The notes below the pieces were generated by a model. It was not told where the DNA came from. It saw nothing but the letters and a program-made list of their open reading frames with translations, and made no database searches. Both the position numbers and the translations under genes were made by a program. A stretch of DNA of 64,000 nt. Source: Pleomorphomonas sp. NRK KF1. GTDB lineage: Bacteria > Pseudomonadota > Alphaproteobacteria > Rhizobiales > Pleomorphomonadaceae. Location of the stretch: the NCBI RefSeq assembly GCF_023721755.1, contig NZ_JAMDLH010000003.1, forward strand, positions 186,001 to 250,000, in the 5' to 3' direction. How positions within the stretch are numbered: position 1 is the first letter of the stretch; each line of letters begins with the position of its first letter. This document shows positions 48,058-56,632 of this stretch, piece after piece.

Positions 48058-48195
48058 CGCTGAAATCCGCGCCAATACGCGTTTTTTCCAGCATGATCCC
48101 GAGGCTTTTTTGCGACTAAAGGATTACCACGCGGCTCTCGCGTGATAGAAGGCCGCCATGGCAACGGTGTTCTCCCCTGAACCGCGAGGTCGGAC

Positions 48196-49008
48196 ATGTC
48201 GGACATGAAGCTCGTTGTGGTTGGCGCTGGCGGACGCATGGGGCGTACGCTGGTACGCATCATCTCCGAGACGGCGGGTGTTGCGGTCCATGCGGCCATC
48301 GAGCGGGAAGGCAGTCCGCTGATCGGAGAGGATGCCGGCGCGTTGGCGGGCATCGGCGAGATCGGCGTTCCCTTGACGACGGACCCGCTGGCCGCGGTGG
48401 TCGGTGCCGAAGGCATTCTCGATTTCACGAGCCCGGCCTCCACGATCGAGTTTGCCGAACTGGCGGCCCAGGCGCGCATCGTCCACGTCATCGGTACCAC
48501 CGGCTGCTCGGCGGACGACGACGCGAAGATCGACGCCGCTGCTCGGCATGCGACCGTGGTCAAATCCGGCAACATGAGCGTTGGCGTCAACCTTCTGGCG
48601 GTATTGGTCGAGCGGGCCGCCAAGGCCCTCGGGCCGGATTTCGACATCGAGATCCTGGAAATGCACCATCGCCACAAGGTAGACGCGCCGTCCGGCACGG
48701 CGCTTCTGCTCGGCGAAGCCGCCGCGCGCGGCCGCGACATCAAGCTCGACGATTACGCCGTCCGCTCCCGCGACGGCTACACCGGTCCGCGTCCGCAAGG
48801 CGCCATCGGCTTTGCCACGCTGCGCGGTGGCTCGGTCGTCGGAGAGCATACCGTCTACCTCGCCGGCGCCGGCGAGCGGCTGGAGCTGAGGCACGTGGCC
48901 GAGGATCGGGTGCAGTTTGCCAAGGGGGCGGTTCGTGCCGCGCTCTGGGCGCGCGGCCGAAAGCCGGGCCGCTACGACATGGCCGACGTCCTCGGCCTCA
49001 AGGATTGA
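48196..49008 (+). CDS. dapB: 4-hydroxy-tetrahydrodipicolinate reductase DapB
   Basis: NAD(P)H-dependent reductase of the lysine/diaminopimelate pathway, 270 residues. The Rossmann start is [27 protein letters not shown] and GTTGCSADD follow, then the catalytic [20 protein letters not shown], and the C-terminal [16 protein letters not shown]. The ATG at 48196 (or 48205) follows GAGGTCGGAC. It supplies precursors for the cell wall that MepA and MurJ act on. gpmA follows 106 bases downstream. Confidence 0.97.
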   Translation: MSDMKLVVVGAGGRMGRTLVRIISETAGVAVHAAIEREGSPLIGEDAGALAGIGEIGVPLTTDPLAAVVGAEGILDFTSPASTIEFAELAAQARIVHVIGTTGCSADDDAKIDAAARHATVVKSGNMSVGVNLLAVLVERAAKALGPDFDIEILEMHHRHKVDAPSGTALLLGEAAARGRDIKLDDYAVRSRDGYTGPRPQGAIGFATLRGGSVVGEHTVYLAGAGERLELRHVAEDRVQFAKGAVRAALWARGRKPGRYDMADVLGLKD

Positions 49009-49114
49009 CCAATCCCGTCCCCGCTTCCTGGGGGAGGCGTGGTCGGCTGCAGAAAGATCCGGGACCGACGGTCGGTTCCGGCACGTAACGAAGCGATCAA
49101 CTGGAGAAAAGCCC

Positions 49115-49735
49115 ATGAGCCGCATTCTGGTCCTCGTCCGCCACGGCCAGTCCGAGTGGAACCTGCTCAACCTGTTCACCGGCTGGAAGGATCCCGACCT
49201 CACCGCCCAGGGCGTCAAGGAAGCCACCGCCGCCGGTACCCGCCTCAAGGCCCTCGGCTACAAGTATGACGTCGCCTACACCTCGGTTCTGACGCGCGCC
49301 CAGCACACGCTGCGCCTGATCCTCGGCGAAGTTGGCCAGCCCGACCTCGAGACCATCCGCGACCAGGCCCTCAACGAGCGCGACTACGGCGAACTGACCG
49401 GCCTCAACAAGGACGACGCCCGCGCCAAGTGGGGCGAGGAGCAGGTGCATATTTGGCGCCGTTCGTTCGACGTTCCGCCTCCGGGCGGCGAGAGCCTGAA
49501 GAATACCGCCGAGCGCACGCTGCCCTATTTCAACGCCGAGATCCTGCCGCGCGTGCTGAAGGGCGAGAACGTGCTGGTCGCCGCCCACGGCAACTCGCTG
49601 CGCTCGATCATCATGGACCTTGAGAAGCTCACCGGCGACGAGATCGTCGCTCGCGAGCTGAACACCGGAGAGCCGATCGTCTACGAGCTCAACGAAGATG
49701 GCTCGATCAAGTCCAAGAAGGTGCTGGCGGCCTGA
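49115..49735 (+). CDS. gpmA: 2,3-bisphosphoglycerate-dependent phosphoglycerate mutase GpmA
   Basis: Interconverts 2- and 3-phosphoglycerate in glycolysis and gluconeogenesis. The 206 residues are the short alphaproteobacterial form. The phosphohistidine motif [10 protein letters not shown] is near the N-terminus, followed by [22 protein letters not shown] and the second catalytic histidine in [11 protein letters not shown]. The ATG at 49115 follows CTGGAGAAAA. A strong terminator follows the stop by 25 bases. Confidence 0.96.
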   Translation: MSRILVLVRHGQSEWNLLNLFTGWKDPDLTAQGVKEATAAGTRLKALGYKYDVAYTSVLTRAQHTLRLILGEVGQPDLETIRDQALNERDYGELTGLNKDDARAKWGEEQVHIWRRSFDVPPPGGESLKNTAERTLPYFNAEILPRVLKGENVLVAAHGNSLRSIIMDLEKLTGDEIVARELNTGEPIVYELNEDGSIKSKKVLAA

Positions 49736-49760
49736 TTTCCGCCCCCTCTGAGAAAAGTTC

Positions 49761-49799
49761 AGCGCCGCGATGGTTCCCCATCGCGGCGCTTTCTTTTCC
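49761..49799 (+). terminator. intrinsic terminator of gpmA
   Basis: A perfect 13-pair stem (49761-49773 with 49778-49790) on a ttcc loop, followed by ttcttttcc. The region also lies between convergent gpmA and the AraC-Ogt gene. Confidence 0.9.
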
Positions 49800-49817
49800 T
49801 GAAAGAGGTTGGGGCGC

Positions 49818-50783
49818 TCAGCCTCTTTCCACTTCGGCGCCGCCGAGCCGACGCGCCAGGCCGGTTTCCCAGCCGAGAATGGCCTTCTTGCGTGTGAGGC
49901 CCCAATGATAGCCGCAGAGGTCGCCTTCGCGTCCGAGCACGCGGTGGCACGGCACGACGAAGGATAGGGGGTTTCGCCCAACGGCCGAGCCGACGGCCCG
50001 CGCCGCATTCGGATTGCCGATGTGGCGGGCGATGTCCGAGTAGGTCGTCGCCTTGCCGAGCGGAATTCGCAGCAGCGTCTCCCAGACCCTGACTTCGAAG
50101 TCGGAGCCGATGAACACCAGCCGGATCGGTCGGTCCTGCGACCATACCGTGGGATCGAACACCTGTCGCGCATAGGGTGCGGTCACCACCTCATCCTGAA
50201 CATAGGTGGCGGCCGGCCAGCGAGCCGACATGTCGCGGAAGGCTTTCTGCTCCTCGCCGGGGTCGGCGAAAGCGATGCCGGCAAGTCCCCGGTCGGTGGC
50301 CATGACCAGCGCGGTGCCGAAAGGCGATGAATGGAAGCCGTAGGCGATGGTCACGCCGGCTCCCCGCGCCTTGTAGGCCCCCGGGCTCATCGCTTCGTGC
50401 GTGACGAAGAGATCGTGCAGGCGGCCCGGACCGGACAGGCCGACCTCGTAGGCGGTGTCGAGGATCGACGACGACTGGTCGAGCATTCGTCGTGCCTCGT
50501 CGAGCGTCAGCGCCTGAACGAAGGCCTTCGGCGTCAGGCCGGCCCAGCGCGTGAACAGGCGATGCAGATGGCCGGCATCGGTGCCGACGGCGGCGGCGAT
50601 CGTCTCAAGTTCCGGCTGGTCGCGCCAGCGCTCGGAAATGAATCGAATGGTATCCCGCACGAGAACATAATCGCTGTGCTCGCGATCGAGGGATACCTCG
50701 CCCGCCATGCGCAGCCCTTCGTGCAGCCAGCTCGCCGACATCGGCGGGCAGGTGAGGTTGTCGGTCAGCGTAATGGCGTCCAT
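49818..50783 (-). CDS. AraC-type regulator fused to O6-methylguanine-DNA methyltransferase
   Basis: A 321-residue Ada-like repair and regulatory fusion. The N-terminal half (about 25-125) is an AraC helix-turn-helix pair with HLHRLFTRWAGLTPKAFVQA. The C-terminal half is an alkyltransferase with the suicidal cysteine in FVVPCHRVLG and the following GYHWGLTRKKAILGWE. The zinc-binding phosphotriester domain that starts classical Ada is absent, so methyl-triester sensing is not expected. The ATG at 50783 lies behind GGAGG at five bases. It is convergent with gpmA. Confidence 0.93.
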   Translation of the reverse strand: MDAITLTDNLTCPPMSASWLHEGLRMAGEVSLDREHSDYVLVRDTIRFISERWRDQPELETIAAAVGTDAGHLHRLFTRWAGLTPKAFVQALTLDEARRMLDQSSSILDTAYEVGLSGPGRLHDLFVTHEAMSPGAYKARGAGVTIAYGFHSSPFGTALVMATDRGLAGIAFADPGEEQKAFRDMSARWPAATYVQDEVVTAPYARQVFDPTVWSQDRPIRLVFIGSDFEVRVWETLLRIPLGKATTYSDIARHIGNPNAARAVGSAVGRNPLSFVVPCHRVLGREGDLCGYHWGLTRKKAILGWETGLARRLGGAEVERG

Positions 50784-50972
50784 CGCGTCCTCCATCAAAG
50801 GGTGCGATGCAAAGTTAGGGAGGGGTAGGCGACACAACCACCCGATTCTCGCACGTCGGAGGAAAAAGAGCAAAAAAACGATCCCGACGGCTGGAAAGCG
50901 ACGCTGCTGACGCCGTCAGGCACCAAATCCGGCTATAGAAGGCGGCATAGCGCCTTGCCCGGAGTATTGCCC

Positions 50973-51677
50973 GTGCCGAGAAAGCCTGCCGCCGCGTCCG
51001 AAGACATCGACAAGCCCATTCCGCCGACTCGTCCCTTGAGTCCGTCGGAAATCGAAGAGCTCTTCGCCACCTTCCAGGCGGCCAACCCCGAACCGAAGGG
51101 CGAGCTCCACGCCGTCAACCCCTACACGCTCCTGGTCGCGGTGACGCTGTCGGCCCAGACCACCGACGCCGGCGTCAACAAGGCGACGCGGCCGCTGTTC
51201 GAGACGGTCGATACGCCCGCAAAGATGCTGGGGCTCGGAGAAGACCGCCTTCGGGAGGCCATCAAGACCATCGGCCTCTATCGCAACAAGGCGAAGAATG
51301 TCATCGCGCTGTCCGAGATCCTCGTCCGAGAGCACGGCGGCGAAGTTCCGCGCGACCGAGCCGCGCTCGAAGCCTTGCCGGGCGTGGGTCGGAAGACGGC
51401 CAATGTCGTCCTCAACATCGCCTTCGGCGAGCCGACCATCGCGGTGGATACGCACGTCTTCCGCGTTTCCAACCGGCTCGGCCTCGCGCCGGGGCGCACC
51501 CCGATCGAGGTCGAACTCGGCCTCGAACGGCGCGTGCCGAAGACCTATCTCCTGCACGCCCATCACTGGCTGATCCTGCATGGCCGCTACGTCTGCAAGG
51601 CCCGGCGGCCGGAATGCGAACGGTGCATCGTTGCCGACCTCTGCCGAAGCCCGGAAAAGCGCCTGCCGATGATGTGA
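50973..51677 (+). CDS. nth: endonuclease III (Nth)
   Basis: DNA glycosylase/AP lyase that removes oxidised pyrimidines. The 234 residues contain the helix-hairpin-helix LPGVGRKTANVVL with catalytic lysine, the aspartate in VDTHVFRVSNRLGL, and the C-terminal 4Fe-4S loop C-x6-C-x2-C-x5-C. Start at GTG 50973, behind CGGAG; an in-frame TTG at 50955 is less likely. About 30 N-terminal polar residues precede the core. It is divergent from the alkyltransferase gene, so two DNA-repair genes share one upstream region. Confidence 0.96.
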   Translation: MPRKPAAASEDIDKPIPPTRPLSPSEIEELFATFQAANPEPKGELHAVNPYTLLVAVTLSAQTTDAGVNKATRPLFETVDTPAKMLGLGEDRLREAIKTIGLYRNKAKNVIALSEILVREHGGEVPRDRAALEALPGVGRKTANVVLNIAFGEPTIAVDTHVFRVSNRLGLAPGRTPIEVELGLERRVPKTYLLHAHHWLILHGRYVCKARRPECERCIVADLCRSPEKRLPMM

Positions 51678-51699
51678 CTTTCCGGACGCTCGAAACGCA

Positions 51700-51732
51700 G
51701 AGCCCCGCCGTTGCCGGCGGGGCTCCGTTTTG
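51700..51732 (+). terminator. intrinsic terminator of nth
   Basis: A perfect 11-pair stem (51700-51710 with 51715-51725) on a ttgc loop, followed by cgtttt, 22 bases after the nth stop and before convergent rutE. Confidence 0.85.
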
Positions 51733-51747
51733 CCGATTCGAAACAGG

Positions 51748-52341
51748 TCAGGCGATGCGGGCGTATTCCTCGAAGGCAAGGCGCGGCAGGCGCGGGAACA
51801 GCGACGACTTGTCGCCGTAGCCGAGGTTGACAACCAGGAAGGTCTTGATGCGGCTGTCGGGGAAGAAGGCGGCGTCGATGGCGGCGGCGTCGAAGCCGGC
51901 CATCGGGCCGACGTCGAGACCCAGCGCCCGCGCGGCCGTGGTCAGGTAGCCGACCTGCAACGAGGCCGAGCGCAGCGCCGAGAACTGCAGCCGCTCGTCC
52001 GGCGAGCCGACATACCAGGAACGGGCATCGGCGTGGGGGAAGGTCTTGGGTAGGTTCTCGTAGAAGTCGAGATCGTATCCGGCGATGACGGACACCGGCG
52101 CGGTCTTCGTCTTGGCCTGATTGCCCGGCGCCATGGCGGCCAGCAGCTTTTCCTTGGCCTCGGGCGACTTCACGAAAACGAAGCGGCCGGGCAGGGTGTT
52201 GGCCTCGGTGGGGCCGAGACTGGTCAGCTCGGCCAGCGTCTTCAGCGTTTCGTCGGTAACCGGCTTGTCGAGGAAGCCATTGTAAGAGCGACCGTCGCGG
52301 AACAGGCGGTCGAGGGTGTCGTCGGCAAGGAGAGCGGACAT
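51748..52341 (-). CDS. rutE: nitroreductase-family malonic semialdehyde reductase RutE
   Basis: FMN-dependent reductase of 197 residues. It matches E. coli RutE over its length: RSYNGFLDKPVTDETLK, LTSLGPTEANTLPGRFVF, APVSVIAGYDLDFYENLPK, FPHADARSWYV, LGLDVGPMAGFD and NLGYGDKSSLFPRLPRLAFE. RutE reduces malonic semialdehyde (or a related aldehyde) to 3-hydroxypropionate in pyrimidine degradation. No other rut genes are in the window, so the physiological substrate here is uncertain. Confidence 0.9.
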   Translation of the reverse strand: MSALLADDTLDRLFRDGRSYNGFLDKPVTDETLKTLAELTSLGPTEANTLPGRFVFVKSPEAKEKLLAAMAPGNQAKTKTAPVSVIAGYDLDFYENLPKTFPHADARSWYVGSPDERLQFSALRSASLQVGYLTTAARALGLDVGPMAGFDAAAIDAAFFPDSRIKTFLVVNLGYGDKSSLFPRLPRLAFEEYARIA

Positions 52342-52537
52342 TGGAAAGCCTTTCGGTAGAGAAGCAAATTCGCTCCCGACTTAGGCTCCGCCAACCGGCC
52401 GGCATAGTCAGCGATCGACTGACAAATTGTTCGATAAAAGTGACCGATCGAGGAAATCTGCAGCAGATTGCCCTCACATCACGAGCTTCTCACGGCATCT
52501 TGAAGGCGGTCTGGAGACGATACCCCGGAAATGACAA

Positions 52538-52562
52538 CGCCGCCGGCGGGACCGGCGGCGTC
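52538..52562 (-). terminator. probable terminator of the nfu gene
   Basis: A ten-pair GC stem (52538-52547 with 52553-52562). On the minus strand it is followed by TGTCATTTCC, 25 bases beyond the nfu stop. Confidence 0.55.
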
Positions 52563-52587
52563 TGAAGGCTGCTTGATGGGCGACAGA

Positions 52588-53142
52588 TCAGGCGACGGCG
52601 CGAACCTCGCGCACGTCCGGCAGGAAGTGACGCAGGAGGTTCTGGATGCCATTCCGGAGCGTCGCCGTCGACGACGGGCAGCCGGCGCAGGCGCCGCGCA
52701 TGTTGAGATAGACGATGCCGTCCTTGTAGGCGCGGAAGGTGATGTCTCCGCCGTCGGCCGCCACGGCCGGGCGCACGCGCGTGTCGAGAAGTTCCTTGAT
52801 CGACGACACCGTCTCGGCGTCGGCCGGATCGAAGTCCTCGGCTCCGGCCGTCGTCTCGGTGGTCGTCAGGATCGGCGCCCCGGACATGAAGTGTTCCATG
52901 ATGACGCCGAGCACCGCCGGCTTCAGGTGCGCCCAATCCTCGTCCCGGCTGGTCACCGTAATGAAGTCCGCGCCGAAGAACACGCCGGTCACGCCGGCGA
53001 TTTCGAACAGGGCGGCGGCGAGTGGTGAGACCGTCGCCTGTTCGGGGGTCAGGAACTCGCGCGGGCTGCCTTCGAGGACGACCCGCCCGGGCAGGAACTT
53101 GAGCGTTGCCGGATTGGGCGTGGACTCGGTCTGAATGAACAT
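52588..53142 (-). CDS. Nfu-type iron-sulphur cluster carrier (NifU C-terminal domain)
   Basis: A 184-residue scaffold or carrier that passes 4Fe-4S clusters to client proteins. The N-terminal Nfu_N domain has MFIQTESTPNPATLKFLPGR and FGADFITVTS. The C-terminal NifU-like domain has RPAVAADGGDITFRAY and the cluster-binding CxxC in GACAGCPSSTATL. The ATG at 53142 follows GAGGAG. It is the last gene of trpS-usp-nfu; MiaB and Nth in the same window are possible Fe-S clients (inference). Confidence 0.94.
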   Translation of the reverse strand: MFIQTESTPNPATLKFLPGRVVLEGSPREFLTPEQATVSPLAAALFEIAGVTGVFFGADFITVTSRDEDWAHLKPAVLGVIMEHFMSGAPILTTTETTAGAEDFDPADAETVSSIKELLDTRVRPAVAADGGDITFRAYKDGIVYLNMRGACAGCPSSTATLRNGIQNLLRHFLPDVREVRAVA

Positions 53143-53261
53143 CGTATGGGGCTCCTCAGGCTCGCCTGATTGGAACATGTCTAAACTTGATCTTTAGAGG
53201 ATAGTTCCGACTTTGCAAATGAACAATCGGTGAACCTGCGGACATAAAACGATCAGGCAGG

Positions 53262-53759
53262 TCAGGCGACGGCGGCGATGTCGTCGTTGCTCATGTCCCC
53301 GGGCACGATGGTTACCGGAATGGGAAACGGCGGCCCCGAGCGAGCGCCGATCGACGTGACCAGCGGTCCCGGTCCCTCGCTGCCGGTACCGGCTGCCAGA
53401 ACCAGGATGGCGATGTCGCGATCCTCCTCGATGAGGCGGTGGATCGCTTCGGCCGCCTGTCCCTCGCGAATGACGAGCTCCGCCTCGATGTCGGCGGCGA
53501 AGGCATGCACGCGCTCGGCGGTGGCGGCAAGGCGCTGGCGGGCCTCGTCCATCGCCTCGGCCCGCATCATTTCCTCGACGCCGCGCCAGTGCTGAAAGTC
53601 GCCCGGCGGGATGACATAGAGCAGTACGAGACCTCCCGCCGTATGCCGGGCGCGCGTGGCCGCATAGACCAGCGCCCGGTCGCATTCGGGCGTGTCGTCG
53701 ATGACGCAGAGGAACTTGCGGCGGTGGCCCTCTTCGCGGGCAAGGCGGCGTGAAACCAT
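53262..53759 (-). CDS. universal stress protein (UspA family)
   Basis: A 165-residue single-domain Usp: first strand KFLCVIDDTPECDRALVYAA, GLVLLYVIPPGDFQHW in the middle, REGQAAEAIHRLIEED and the end of the fold around AILVLAAGTGSEGPG. The ATP-binding G-2x-G-9x-G(S/T) motif is not canonical (GTGSEGPGPLVTSIGARSG). The specific role is unknown. The gene lies between trpS and nfu on the minus strand, an arrangement also found in rhizobia. Confidence 0.9.
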   Translation of the reverse strand: MVSRRLAREEGHRRKFLCVIDDTPECDRALVYAATRARHTAGGLVLLYVIPPGDFQHWRGVEEMMRAEAMDEARQRLAATAERVHAFAADIEAELVIREGQAAEAIHRLIEEDRDIAILVLAAGTGSEGPGPLVTSIGARSGPPFPIPVTIVPGDMSNDDIAAVA

Positions 53760-53774
53760 GATGACAAATTAGCA

Positions 53775-53808
53775 GAAGGCCGGCGGCGGACAAGCCGCGC
53801 CGGCCTTC
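53775..53808 (-). terminator. hairpin between trpS and the usp gene
   Basis: An 11-pair stem (53775-53785 with 53798-53808) 23 bases beyond the trpS stop. The minus-strand tail TGCTAATTTG is only moderately T-rich, so read-through into usp-nfu is possible. Confidence 0.5.
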
Positions 53809-53830
53809 AAGTTTTCGAGCGTCGAGCGCT

Positions 53831-54883
53831 TCAGCGCCGCTTGCGGCTCTGGATAAAGCCGACGATGTCGCGCACGTCGTCCATCACCTTGCCGGCGATG
53901 GCGCCGGCCCGCTCCGATCCATCGGCGAGGACGGCGTCGATGTGGTCGGGCTCGGCCATCAAGGCCTTCATCCTGTCGTTGATTGGCGACAGAACGGACA
54001 CGGCGAGATCGGCCAGCGCCGGCTTGAAGGCGGAGAACTGCGAACCGCCATGGTCCTTCAGCACCGCTTCCCTCGTCGTGCCGGCCAGCGCGGCGTAGAT
54101 GGTGACGAGATTGTCGGCGTCCGGCCGCTCCTTGAGGCCTTCGACCTCCGACGGCAACGGTTCCGGATCGGTGCGCGCCTTGCGGATCTTCTGGGCGATG
54201 GCGTCGCGGTCGTCGGTCAGGTTGATGCGCGAATAGTCCGACGGGTCGGACTTCGACATCTTCTTGGTGCCGTCACGAAGCGACATGACGCGCGGCGCCG
54301 GTCCCTGCGTCAGCGGTTCGGGCAGCGGGAAATAGCCCTCCTCCGCGCTGTGGCCCTGGGCGACGATCGAGGTCGCGAAGTCGTTGTTGAACTTCGTCGC
54401 GATGTCGCGGGTGAGCTCCAGGTGCTGCTTCTGGTCTTCTCCGACCGGCACGTGCGTCGCCCGGTAGACGAGAATGTCGGCCGCCATCAGGCTGGGGTAG
54501 GCGAACAGGCCCACCGACACGTTCTCGCGGTCCTTGCCGGCCTTCTCCTTGAACTGTGTCATGCGGTTGAGCCAGCCCATGCGGGCGACGCAGTTGAACA
54601 CCCAGGCGAGTTCGGCATGCTCGGGCACCTGGCTCTGATTGAAGACGATATGCGTCTTCGGATCGATGCCGGCGGCGAGAAAGGCGGCGGTCACCTCGCG
54701 AATCTGGCGACGCAGCTCGAAGGGATCCTGCCACACGGTGATGGCGTGCTCGTCGACGACGCAATAGATGCAGTCGTGCGTCGATTGCATTTCAACGAAG
54801 CGCTTGATGGCGCCGAGATAGTTGCCGAGATGAAGATTTCCGGTCGGTTGAACGCCGGAGAACACGAGAGGCTTGAAGGGCAT
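53831..54883 (-). CDS. trpS: tryptophanyl-tRNA synthetase TrpS
   Basis: Class I synthetase of 350 residues. The HIGH-type signature is in [18 protein letters not shown], the KMSKS motif in [16 protein letters not shown], and [20 protein letters not shown] lies between. Length matches the bacterial enzyme. It lies 165 bases after murJ on the same strand. Confidence 0.98.
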   Translation of the reverse strand: MPFKPLVFSGVQPTGNLHLGNYLGAIKRFVEMQSTHDCIYCVVDEHAITVWQDPFELRRQIREVTAAFLAAGIDPKTHIVFNQSQVPEHAELAWVFNCVARMGWLNRMTQFKEKAGKDRENVSVGLFAYPSLMAADILVYRATHVPVGEDQKQHLELTRDIATKFNNDFATSIVAQGHSAEEGYFPLPEPLTQGPAPRVMSLRDGTKKMSKSDPSDYSRINLTDDRDAIAQKIRKARTDPEPLPSEVEGLKERPDADNLVTIYAALAGTTREAVLKDHGGSQFSAFKPALADLAVSVLSPINDRMKALMAEPDHIDAVLADGSERAGAIAGKVMDDVRDIVGFIQSRKRR

Positions 54884-55048
54884 CGGTTTGGACCCGAGGA
54901 TAGAGTTTCACGCGCGCCGGTGGTGAAACCGGGCGACGGACTTATGGACCCGCCATGCGGTCACCGCAAGGCGCTACAACAGGGCCGACGAACAAATGCG
55001 GTGGGTCATGTCTGGATGCCGGGGAGGACGCCGTCAGCGGCGATGCGT

Positions 55049-56617
55049 TCAGCCGGTCTTGCCGCGGGCGGCAATCGCCTTGACATACCGGCGGACATCG
55101 ACGGCACCGGTCAGCACGGTCGCCAACCCGTAGACGATCATCCCGAAGGCGCAGAGACCGAGAAGCCAGAGGATCTGGATCACTTCGCGCCCGCTGTGGA
55201 GATGCGCGTCCACGAGGCCTTCGCCCAGGAGCAGTGCGGCTCCCATCACGAGGCTGGCAACGGCGAGCAGTACGAGACGGCGGAAGAGCAGGGCGTCGGC
55301 CCGGAAGTGACCGCGCCGGTGGAGTTCGATGACCAGCATCAGCGCATTGACCCAGGCGGCGAGCGAGGTCGCCGCGGCAATCCCGACGTGGCCGATGAAC
55401 GGGAACAGCGCCAGCGAGGCCGCTACGTTGACCGCCACCGATATGCCGCCCTGTATGGTGGGCGTGCGGGTGTCTTCGCGCGCATAGAAGGACGGCTGGA
55501 ACACCTTGATGGCGACGAAGGCCGGCAGCCCCGCAGCGAAGGCGATGAGCGCGTCGGCGGTCGCCACAGTGTCGGCGGTGGTGAAGGCGCCGCGTTCGAA
55601 CAGCACGCGCATGATGGAGTAGGGAATGGCACAAAGCGCGACGGTGGCCGGCAGCGTCAGCGCCATGGCGAACTCCAGCGCCCGATTCTGTGTGTGGAAG
55701 ATGCTCTCGGCATTCTCCGTCCGGACGCGGCGGGTGAGGTCCGGCAGGAGCACGACGCCGATGGCGACGCCGATCACCCCGAGCGGAAGCTGGTAGATGC
55801 GATCGGCAAAATAGAGCCAGGACACGGCGCTCGCCTGCATCGAGGCGATGATTGTGCCGACCACGATATTGATCTGGGTGATGCCGCCGGAGATCACGCC
55901 GGGGATTCCGAGCTTCACGAAGCGGCGGACATTGTCGTTGTAGCGCGGCCGCTTGAGCGACATCGGAAAGCCGATCCACCACAGCGAGCCACCGACGGCG
56001 ATCAGTTGCGCAAAGCCGGAGATGCAGACGGCCCAGGAGAGCGCGTACGCGGCGTCCGGCGTGCCGGCCCAGCCCTCCCACCAGATGAGGACAAGGGCGG
56101 CGACCAGGACGACGTTGAGCAGCGACGGCGCAAAGGCGGCGACCGCGAAACGCCCGAAGGATTGCAGCATGCCGGCCGCCATGGCCGTCAGCGACATGCA
56201 GGCGAGATAAGGGAACATCACCCGCGTCATGAACTCGGCGGCTGAGAACTTCTGCGGGTCGTCGATGAAGCCCGGCGCCAGCACGCCGACGAGCCAGGGG
56301 GCGCCAACCTCGGCCAGCGCCGTGACGATGACCAGCGCCAGCAGGAAGACGGCCAGGATGTCCTCGGCCAGCGCCCGCGCCGACGTCTTGCCACCTTCGG
56401 TGAGCGCACGGGCGAACAGCGGCACGAAGGCGGAAGAGAAGGCGCCTTCGGCAAAGAGACGACGGAACAGGTTGGGCAGGCGGAATGCCACGAAGAAGGC
56501 GTCGGCGATCGGGCCGGAGCCCAGCATGTTGGCCATGAACACGTCGCGGATGAAGCCGAGCAACCGCGAGGACAGCGTGGCGCCGCCCACGGTCACGAAG
56601 TTTTTGACCAGACTCAT
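55049..56617 (-). CDS. murJ: lipid II flippase MurJ
   Basis: MOP-superfamily transporter, 522 residues and about 14 membrane spans. It moves lipid-linked peptidoglycan precursor across the inner membrane. Family features are the N-terminal FVTVGGATLSSRLLGFIRDV, then FFVAFRLPNLFRRLFAEGAF with the conserved arginines, and later QINIVVGTIIAS and QPSFYAREDTRTP. It is 15 bases after glnD, a pairing known in other alphaproteobacteria. Confidence 0.97.
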   Translation of the reverse strand: MSLVKNFVTVGGATLSSRLLGFIRDVFMANMLGSGPIADAFFVAFRLPNLFRRLFAEGAFSSAFVPLFARALTEGGKTSARALAEDILAVFLLALVIVTALAEVGAPWLVGVLAPGFIDDPQKFSAAEFMTRVMFPYLACMSLTAMAAGMLQSFGRFAVAAFAPSLLNVVLVAALVLIWWEGWAGTPDAAYALSWAVCISGFAQLIAVGGSLWWIGFPMSLKRPRYNDNVRRFVKLGIPGVISGGITQINIVVGTIIASMQASAVSWLYFADRIYQLPLGVIGVAIGVVLLPDLTRRVRTENAESIFHTQNRALEFAMALTLPATVALCAIPYSIMRVLFERGAFTTADTVATADALIAFAAGLPAFVAIKVFQPSFYAREDTRTPTIQGGISVAVNVAASLALFPFIGHVGIAAATSLAAWVNALMLVIELHRRGHFRADALLFRRLVLLAVASLVMGAALLLGEGLVDAHLHSGREVIQILWLLGLCAFGMIVYGLATVLTGAVDVRRYVKAIAARGKTG

Positions 56618-56632
56618 GACCGGTTGCCTTCC

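Noticed and set aside
48085-48115. Possible second copy of a Rhizobiales repeat before dapB (agcatgatcccga)
   Set aside because: Only about a dozen bases match and there is no full palindrome; too short to call.
53398-53445. Usp called as ATP-binding type
   Set aside because: The glycine-rich ATP motif is not canonical, so nucleotide binding was not claimed.
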